Origin: Cavia porcellus | Taxonomy: Eukaryota > Chordata > Mammalia > Rodentia > Caviidae | Direction: 5' to 3' | Assembly (NCBI RefSeq): GCF_034190915.1 | Contig: NW_026947496.1 | Span: 33,972,001 to 34,036,000, forward strand | Length of the DNA: 64,000 nucleotides | In this document: positions 56,780 to 64,000 of the stretch, piece after piece | Numbering within the stretch: position 1 is the first letter of the stretch | Layout of the letters: every line of letters begins with the position of its first letter | Position numbers and translations under genes: made by a program | The notes under the pieces: model-generated | Told to the model about the DNA's origin: nothing | Databases searched by the model: none | The model's input: the letters and a program-made list of their open reading frames with translations, nothing else

Positions 56780-58475
56780 TTTTCTAAAAAGAAATTAAAA
56801 TAAAACAATTTCATTTACACATAGCATCAAGATAATAAGGTGCTTAGGAATAAACTTAACCAAAGAGGTGAGAAACTTGCATATTGAAAACTATAAAACA
56901 TTGCTAAAGAAGTTAGACAGGCAGAAACAAATGTAAGGGTGTTTAGAGTGCTCATGGACGGAAAACGTAACATTGTAAGATAATATTACCCAAAGCTTTC
57001 TAAAGATTTAATGCAATCTCTATCAAAATGCCAGTGGTATTTTCTTGCAGAAGAAAAAAAAATCATACTATAATTTATACAAAATCCCAAAGGACTCCAA
57101 ATAGTAAAAACAGTCTTGAAAGAGAAAAATAAATTCGAAGAAGACCTCATTCACACTCCCAGATTTCATAGCTTACTACAAATCTATAGTGATCAAAATA
57201 GTGTAACGTTGACATGAAGATGAATGTAGAGACCAAAAGACTAGAAATAAACCCTCATGTGTGTGGTCAAGGGTTTTTAGAAAGGATACCAAGATCATTC
57301 AGTGAGGAAAAGTTGGTCTTTTCACAACTAAGGTGATGTTGGAAAACCAGATAGCAAACTGAAGTTGGATTCTTACCTTACATGATATACAAAGTAATTC
57401 AAAATGGGTCAAAGATATGCACATAAGAGCTAACACTATCAAATTCTCGAGGAAAGCTTCATGATGTCGTATTTGGCAATTATTTATTGGATGTGATTCC
57501 AAAAGCACAAGCAACAAAGGCATAGATAGATTGGATTATACCAAAACTTAAAGCTTTTGTTTATCACATTCAGAGTGAAAGGCAGCCTACAAAGAGAAAA
57601 CACCAATCATCTATTCAGCAAGGAGTTAATATTAAGAATATATGAAGAACTACAACTCCCCAACAATAAAAACAATTTTCAAATGGGCAAAGCATTTGAA
57701 TAGATGTTTTTTCAAAGAAGACAGAAAAATGGCCACCAAGCAAATAGAAAGATATTAAACGTCACTAATGATTAGGGAAATCCAAATCAAAACCACAATG
57801 AGATATCACCTCATACCCACTCAAAGAGCCACAGTTTAAAAAAAAAAAAAGCACAAGTATTAGCAAGGATGTGGAGAGATCAGAACATTGGTGCATCATC
57901 AGTGGAGTGTAAAATGGACCAGCTACTATGGAAAACAGTATGGCTATCCCTAAAAAATTACATACGGATTTGCCACATGAGTTGGCAATTCCAGTTTTGC
58001 GTATATACACATAAGAATTGAAAGCAAGGTCTCAAAGAGATGTTTGTATCCCTGTGTTCCTATTAGTATTATTCACAGTAGCCATGGTGGAAACAACCTG
58101 AGTGTCCTTCAGTAGATGAATGAATAAACAACTATGACGTGTACATACAGTGGGATATTACTCAGCCTTAGAAAGAAAATTCTGACCCAGGCTACAGATG
58201 GCTGAACTGAGTCACAAGAAGACAAACACTGCATAATCCACTGATATGAGGAACCGAGGGTAGTAAGTTTATAGAGGCAAAGTAGAATGAAGATTTCCTG
58301 GGCTGGGAGAAGAATAAGTTGTTCTTTAATGGGTACAAAGTTTTAATTTTGCAAGATAACAAAGTTTTAGTTTGCACAATAATATGAAAATACTTCACAC
58401 TATTGAGCTGTGCACTTAGAAATGACTAAGATGGTTTTAAGTTATGAGTATTTTACAATGCAAAATTTTTAAAAC
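56780..58475 (+). mobile_element. L1 ORF2 C-terminal region plus 3' UTR
   Basis: Long colinear match: 'AAGGTGCTTAGGAATAAACT', 'TGCAATCTCTATCAAAATGC', 'GCAAAGCATTTGAATAGATG', 'AACCACAATGAGATATCACC', 'GTGGGATATTACTCAGCCTT' and 'ACACTATTGAGCTGTGCACT'. It is the longest single L1 piece in the window. Stops are throughout, so no functional reverse transcriptase part. Confidence 0.92.
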
Positions 58476-59789
58476 TTTTGGTAAAGAACAGTGTGTATGA
58501 AAGAAACTTGTTTGCACATGAAAATTACCTGGGAAAAAATTTAAATACATTGTAGTCCTATTTTAATGCAAATTTGCAGCAACATAATGACTAATATTTC
58601 ATTCATGCACAAAATTTTAAATAATGTAACTCCTCCAGGATTTTAAAGGTTAAAAAAAAAAAGTACAATATCAGTTCTGGGAAGCCAGCTAAGCTGTGAA
58701 TACCAGGTGGCAGTGTCACCGCTAGCTGACAAACAGCAACGCGACTCTTTTCCCTTTTAACTGTGGGAAGACTAATCCAGGCTTGTAAACTTAGAACTGA
58801 ATGCACTGAATATCAAAATGTATCCCTTATATAAATTGTCCAGTGAAGGACCTAAGAATGGTACAAATCTTTAATATGTTACAGTGATATAATTTGGTCT
58901 GTCTGAGCTACAGCATCCTTAACTTCAAACAGCAGAGTGAATTAGAGAGTCTTAACTGAGTAAAAAAGGATAAAGGAGTGGCGTCTACAATAATGCCCAA
59001 AGAGGTAAAATTCTTAGAATAAATAATTTGGGGGCCTTGGTGATTAATTAGATTTGGAGAGGAAAAAAGAGGAGAAGCTAAGTGTGGTTCTCAAGTATGT
59101 GATCTGGGTAGAAATATGAATCCTGGTACCATATAGGGATTGAGGGCTGAGGAAAATACATAGTTCATTTGGGAAGACTGGGTTCAAGGTATTAAGAATG
59201 TTCAAGACAAAGATAAGATCATATGGAAGACTCTTGGCTGAAGAGTAACTAGCTGGGCTTTGAAACCATCAGAGTAGAGAGATTTCTCAAGGTGAAAAAA
59301 AGAACCAGAAAAAAAAAAAAAACCCTGAGAAAATACTAAGGCAGTCTTGCAGAGAAAACCTGAAGCTTATGAGGAGGAAACCTAGGGGAACATCCTGAGT
59401 TGGAAGCCAGAAGACACTTTAAGGAACACCCGCAGTGGCCGGGACTCTCAGGAGAAAGGTGAGCATAGAAAGTACCTGTTAGGATTAGCAACACTAGCTA
59501 AGATCATGATTCCTTGGTTTAAAGATCTGGACAAGCGGACAGAGCAGACACTGGGTTAGAGCTTCTGCAGAGGAGAGGAAATGTGGAGGAGGGATGCAGA
59601 TGGCTATTCCAAAAAAGAATTGCTTACAGAACAGAAGAAGAGAAAAACGGGGAACTGGGGAGACGCTTGCTACTGTGTGTGGTGAAGGAGGGTCATAGGG
59701 ACACAGGATCAAGAAAAGGGTGTGGAGAGGCATAGAGACACAGGGTCCGGACAAGAGAGTTCTGGGGTTCACAGAGGAACAGCATAGGT
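58476..59789. other. Intronic sequence, mostly unassigned
   Basis: 59030-59330 might be a degraded antisense L2 (AACTAGCTGGGCTTTGAAAC region), but this is too weak to call. No gene recognised. Confidence 0.35.
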
Positions 59790-59880
59790 TGGGGGTCTGG
59801 CTCCACACAAACAGCTACTTAAATTTGAGCAGGTCATTTAATCTGCGTGGGTTATAGTGTACTTACCTGAAAATGGCAGG
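59790..59880 (+). mobile_element. MIR fragment
   Basis: 'GAGCAGGTCATTTAATCTGC' followed by 'ACTTACCTGAAAATGGC' matches the MIR core 'gggcaagtcacttaacctctctg ... tcatctgtaaaatgg'. Confidence 0.6.
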
Positions 59881-59957
59881 CTTTTCTCTCTGAGGTTTGC
59901 AACTGCAGTTCTCAAAGCTCAGAAGCACCCATGTTTTGGCCTCTATCACAGAGAATT

Positions 59958-60010
59958 CTCTGTCTCTCTGTCTTTGTTTCTCTGTCTCTCTCTCTCTGTC
60001 TCTCGCTCTG

Positions 60011-60042
<32 letters not shown>

Positions 60043-60049
60043 TCTCTCA
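59958..60049. repeat. (CT)n / CTCTGT pyrimidine microsatellite
   Basis: TCTGTCTC and CTCT units for about 90 bp. Confidence 0.96.
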
Positions 60050-60714
60050 CATGCTCTTAACTAATTTTTATTTTTGGCAGTTTAATGTATGTATATATTA
60101 TTTGGAAAAGCAAAATAAGTAATAAAAGAATAATCATAAAATCATCAGCTCCCACTCCATGCCTGCCTTCTCCTTTATCTTGTGGATACTTTCCCCTGAG
60201 GTTTATACCAATTTGCCTAAATTAAATTTTTATCTCAGCCCTTCTTAAATAAGATTTGCACTGATTTCTGTACTACTGCACTTATTTTCTTCCTGGTTCC
60301 ATTTCCTCCAACACAGTGGTATCCTAATTTCTAACTAAGAGCATTTTCATGATTATGAGCTTGCAAATTTTGTCCCCTGACTGCCTTCCTTTGTGAACAA
60401 CCCCTCATTTCTTCTGCCAATAATATTTGCTTCTTTTGTCTCATTTTTCTTTATTTCCATTTTAATGATTGCTTTTGTGGGGGGGGGGGGGTAAATGTTC
60501 CAGCATCTCAGAACCGCATCATTATTTTCCTCCATTCTTGATGAATTAAGAACCCTTCCTGGAGACTCCCTTCCTGGAATCTTTTGGATTCCCTGGTTGG
60601 CTGCAGAGCGTCTTGCCACGGTTTGCTTTCTCTCTTGCTCATGTTGGATCCCTCCTTCCTACTGCCATATCCGCTGCACCCTTGGCTTACACCCTTGGGT
60701 TGGTGCTGTTTTGG
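60050..60714. other. Intronic sequence with a poly-G tract
   Basis: A pure run of about 13 G at 60479-60491. No transposon or gene recognised. Confidence 0.45.
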
Positions 60715-61095
60715 AGTGCTGGAGTCTCCTTCTGTAAGTGGTCTCTAGGTTCTCTCTGTCCTGAGCAAAAAATTGATCAAGATGAGCACAAAGAGTAGCA
60801 AAGTTTTATTAAAGGAAGGAAAAGAAATAGGCTCTGCAGAGTGAGTTTAGGGGAAGCAAAAGTAAGAAAAGAAGTGTATATATGGCATGAGAGAGGCCAC
60901 TATGCGAGAGAGAACGTAGTGATAAAAACTCAATAGTGACTAACTTTTTTGTATCACCCACTCTTCGGACTGACATTAAGACTGGATCATCCCATCAAAA
61001 ACCTGCTTGAGTTCTCATAAGAGGTCCATGTGCAGGGCTTTGCGAACTGTTCTGCACGTGTATCTTAGGGATTTTGTAATTAACAGACATACCCA
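60715..61095 (-). mobile_element. ERV-type LTR, antisense, copy 1
   Basis: On the minus strand it has a polyadenylation signal AATAAA (60805-60810) followed by a pyrimidine-rich U5-like part ending near 'CTAGAGACCACTTACAG'. It shares blocks with copy 2: GGTTCT-TCTGTCCT, AGCACAAA, TTTATTAAAGG, AGAGTGAG, CTGCTTGAG and TTCTCATAAGAGG/TCCTTATGAGAAGG. No retroviral genes were seen nearby. Confidence 0.6.
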
Positions 61096-61254
61096 CTTCC
61101 TCCTCCCTTCAGCTCTCTCTCTCTGTCTCATTTTATAAAAGACTATTTTAATTTTATATTTCAATTCTTCTATTAATTGTTGTTTGTTTTTCCTCTATTT
61201 AATTTCCAATATTGATTTATTTTTGAGAAACCATTCATTCTTGTTTCACCGATA

Positions 61255-61427
61255 CCATTCCTCCATGTATGTCTCCCTCCAGATTATATAAATCCTATGT
61301 ATCCTTCAAGGTTCAACTCAGAATCTACATGTTTTATGAGGTCTTATCCAATCCTTCTAACTCTACAGTGGACAGGAATTCCATGGTATTCTGTTATATG
61401 CCATCTAATATTGTATTTATGTTGCCA
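61255..61427 (+). mobile_element. L2-like fragment between the two LTRs
   Basis: 'TATCCTTCAAGGTTCAACTC', 'TTTATGAGGTCTTATCCAAT' and 'CCATCTAATATTGTATTTAT' resemble the L2 3' region ('ccttcaagacccagctcaaatgtcacctcc'). Confidence 0.5.
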
Positions 61428-61990
61428 GGTTCTAGGATGCCGGGGATACCTGCTAGAGATATTTTCTAGGTTCTTCTTGTCCTCAACAAAGAATGGGACA
61501 AAGTAAGCACAAAAGGTAGACAGAGCTCACATTTATTAAAGGCAAGAAAAGAACCATGCTTTTTGGAGTGAGGATAGCCCAATTAAAAGGAAGAAAAGTA
61601 CACTCTTCAGAGTGAGACCAGACAACTGTGAAAGAGAACACAGTGGCCAGCAGCTCAACGGCAGCCATTTTTTGTGTCTCACATTCCTCAAGATGATGTC
61701 AGGTCTTGGCCACCCTATCAAAAGTCTGCTTGAGGGGCTGGGGGTTTAGCTCAGCGGTGTAAGTGCCTGCCTTGCAAGCAGGCGGTCGTGAGTTCGATCC
61801 CCGGTACCGATAAAAATGAAAAAGACAAAAAAAAAAAAAAAGTCTGCTTGAGTCCTTATGAGAAGGTTGAAAGAGCTTTCTGTGGTCCCAAGTACAGGGC
61901 TTTATGAACTATTTTTCTGTGTGTTTCCTGGATCTCTGATATTGGCAGCTAGTTTGCCATCCCCTCATCTCCTGCCTCATTTAGGGTTAT
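61428..61990 (-). mobile_element. ERV-type LTR, antisense, copy 2 (split by an ID SINE)
   Basis: Homologous to copy 1 in the same orientation. The minus-strand AATAAA is at 61532-61537. The element runs from the U5-like end near 61440 to the U3-like part near 61985. The SINE at 61735-61837 interrupts it within CTGCTTGAG|TCCTTATGAG. Confidence 0.6.
61735..61837 (+). mobile_element. ID SINE, very recent, in LTR copy 2
   Basis: GGGCTGGGGGTTTAGCTCAG, GTGCCTGCCTTGCAAGCAGG and GAGTTCGATCCCCGGTACCG, tail ATAAAAATGAAAAAGAC, then poly(A). The 15-bp target duplication AAAAGTCTGCTTGAG is identical at 61720-61734 and 61838-61852. The perfect flanks and intact boxes mark it as one of the youngest insertions here. 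Confidence 0.97.
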
Positions 61991-64000
61991 CTTGCTTTCC
62001 ATGAGAGGTCAGCTTCATCTCTCCAGTTGTCCCCATGTACATCTTAAGAGTAGGGACTACTCTTGAGAACTAAATATAAGAACCAATTTTTAAAATTTAG
62101 TAGAAAAGTTGGAGTATAAATTTGAAATAATGTTTTGTAGGATAATACCAAGAAAAAAGTGAAGGACAAAAGGAAATAAAAGATAAAATTAGAAAATCAT
62201 ACCAGAAGACCCAACATCAAATTAAAAGAAACCCCAGGAAAAGAAAACAGAAACAAAAACTCAAAGTAAAGAAAATTACGAAGTAAAAGGTTCAAGAAGA
62301 TTTCTTAATTTTGCAAAGTTTACTTTGTCTACATCAGCCACAGTCCTTACCTAGAGCTGAAAATATATCAATAGTAATCAACTGTTTGTTGATTTGAATT
62401 AAATGATAAGCTATCATTAATCCCACCAAGACAGACTGCAGTCAGGATTCTTTAAAGAGTACCAAGAGCTTATAGGTCAAATAAAAAGAATGCAGAATTT
62501 AAAGATGTTTGTAGTCTTTCCTGCCTTGTACCATGTTTCTTTGAATACATAACTCAATAGCAATATTTCAGTGCCTCATTTTATTGTTTTCCTTGAAGCT
62601 ATCAACTTAGATTTTACAGAGTAACATTTCTTATTCATAGCATATTGATTTATAAATATTTAATTAAACTATGTAGTTAAGCACCCATGAAAAATTGGCA
62701 CAAACAGGATTGTAAACAAACACACCTAAACTTTGGTTGGACATCAGAGAGTAGAAGAGATGAAAGGAAGGATATTTAACTGTCTGGTCAGAAGTCCCCA
62801 CACAGAATCTATTGTACTCTAGTCTTTGTGCTTCGAGAAGAGGCCTCTGGCAGAAGTACACCTGAGCCCTGCATCTCCCTTTGCAATCCAGGGCATACAT
62901 AAGAAAGCCAACTGACATGGATTAGTGCTCAGCCTATTGTCTTAAAACAGAGCAAGACCTGTAAGGGGCCAATAATCTTGGTCTGATAGACCTGGATTCA
63001 CCAAGATAAGGTAAAAAATCCTTGGCTGTGAGTCCTCAAAAAGCCAGCCAAATTCTACCAGACCCAGAGCATTGGCTTTTTCCACTTCCAGGATGAGATC
63101 TCAATCCTCTCCCCATTTCCAGCAGTTTGGGCAGGCAGTACTGAGCCGTATCTGTGCCCTATTTCTTTTCTCTACCTTGTTTATAACCACCAGGGTTGGA
63201 AGAATCAAATGCAGATTCTCAGAGAGGAAATAGCTGTCCAGCTGACTGTGGACAGCCCTTGCCCCACTATGAATCATTTTGTATAATAGCAAGTCAAGGG
63301 GAACGTGGAAATCCTGCTTGCTTGGCATTCAGTTCTGAAGGGAAACCTCAGAATATAGATGAAATAGGTTGGTATTAACGGCAGGAATGAATACTTATAT
63401 TCCTGTTGACATACTGAAGTGACCTGGCAGCCACCATAGTCACAGACATGAAGGAAGCCTTCCTTTCTGGCTGCTCTCCCTGGGGGAAGGCAGATTGTTC
63501 TATGAACAGAGGCTTGAGAAAATCCCATAGAAATTGCCGCTGAAATGCTCTGTAAACATTTCCCAGGTAACAGAAATATCAGCCTGTTGGTTAGAGGAGC
63601 GCTGTATCCACATGCTGCCAAAATGGAAGCGATCCAGTTGAGTGGGCTTCATGGTAAACCTGTGAATCAAAAATTCTATCTGGTGAGAAGCAACATAGGA
63701 CTCTGAGCTCAGTGAAAGTGGCAGAACTATACCATGTTTTATAAAATGATAAGTGCAATTCCCCCTGCTCACCTTCTTAGCCTTTACCCTTTTTTAATGA
63801 GTTTTCTCTCTTCTATGGCTATTTCATCATTGAGTAATAAAGATGTATTTTGCTATAGACTAACAGTCATTGCCTCTAACTTTTCTCCTCCAGTGCTAGA
63901 TTTCAATGTCAAGTAGTCAGGGGATAGACAATTCTCCATCCTCATGTATTTGGCTCAGCCTAGTGACATCTTTTGTTTTGCTCTTGTAGTGGTTCAGGGT
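61991..64000. other. Intronic sequence to the window end
   Basis: 62090-62290 is A-rich and could be decayed L1. Otherwise no transposon, RNA gene or exon recognised. Confidence 0.4.

Larger units (their letters stand above)
6098..64000 (+). other. SLC35F3: Inferred long downstream intron of SLC35F3 (continues past window)
   Basis: No sequence encoding the next part of the protein (expected to begin ECCRFFGDNGLTLK from family memory) was found by eye on the + strand, so the remaining 57.9 kb is most simply one intron. The open frames here are short, lack splice context or fall in repeats. SLC35F3 is known to have very large introns in mammals. Confidence 0.65.

Noticed and set aside
56780..58475. 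Active L1 reverse transcriptase gene
   Set aside because: Only the C-terminal part and 3' UTR are present, with stops and frameshifts throughout.
61735..61837. tRNA-Ala-like gene
   Set aside because: The A and B boxes come from an ID SINE. It has an A tail, a target duplication and no acceptor-stem pairing. The same applies to the other ID copies.
60715..61990. A complete endogenous retrovirus between the two LTRs
   Set aside because: The gap is only about 330 bp, holds an L2-like fragment, and the LTRs are too different to be one provirus.
62090..62290. Decayed L1 ORF1 region
   Set aside because: A-rich composition alone gives a vague resemblance. No colinear L1 phrase was found.

Overview
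This is a mammalian nuclear, intron-scale window, almost certainly from a non-murine rodent. The evidence is many tRNA-Ala-derived ID SINEs, both alone and fused 3' of a B1/7SL-like unit (B1-dID type), together with L1 LINEs, MaLR LTRs, and old L2, MIR and MER5 remnants. The ID subfamily has a tail of the type CCGATAAAAATGAAAAAGAC. That would fit a lineage such as beaver (Castoridae), but I cannot confirm the species from sequence alone. There is no bacterial or phage signal, no CRISPR array and no operon.

Only one protein-coding exon is supported: 325 bp on the + strand at 5773-6097. It encodes the N-terminal region and first two membrane helices of SLC35F3, an SLC35-family transporter linked to thiamine. 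It has a good acceptor, a good donor and split codons at both ends. So 1-5772 is most simply intron 1 and 6098-64000 is part of the next, very long intron. No further exon was found by eye.

Layout: 1-5.8 kb is intron with a fresh ID SINE, an L1 3' end, a CA microsatellite and a 203-bp hAT-like MITE. At 5.8-6.1 kb is the CpG-rich exon. From 6.1 to 19 kb the intron is mostly unique, with scattered SINEs, a GAT/GGT array and a tiny U6 snRNA fragment between short direct repeats. At 19-25.6 kb there is a nest of L1s, with an older L1 split by a younger L1 that carries monomer-type 5' UTR repeats and ORF1, itself split by an ID SINE. At 26-38 kb are SINEs, a long TG microsatellite, an antisense L1 split by an unidentified ~630-bp insert, MIRs, an MLT1 LTR and L2. 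At 38-50 kb are MaLR LTRs, MIRs, SINEs and some repeat-poor stretches. At 50-58.5 kb are four L1 blocks, one a rearranged antisense L1 with tandem repeats in both UTRs. At 58.5-64 kb are two related ERV-type LTRs, one carrying a very fresh ID SINE, and unique intron.

I see no new multi-gene biological system. The novel-looking content is in the transposable elements: two different tandem-repeat L1 promoters, L1s that keep the 5' UTR and ORF1 but have lost most or all of ORF2, a short inverted ORF1 piece at an L1 5' junction, a tailless U6 retropseudogene candidate and a small hAT MITE family. All family names are by-eye recognition; no database was searched.
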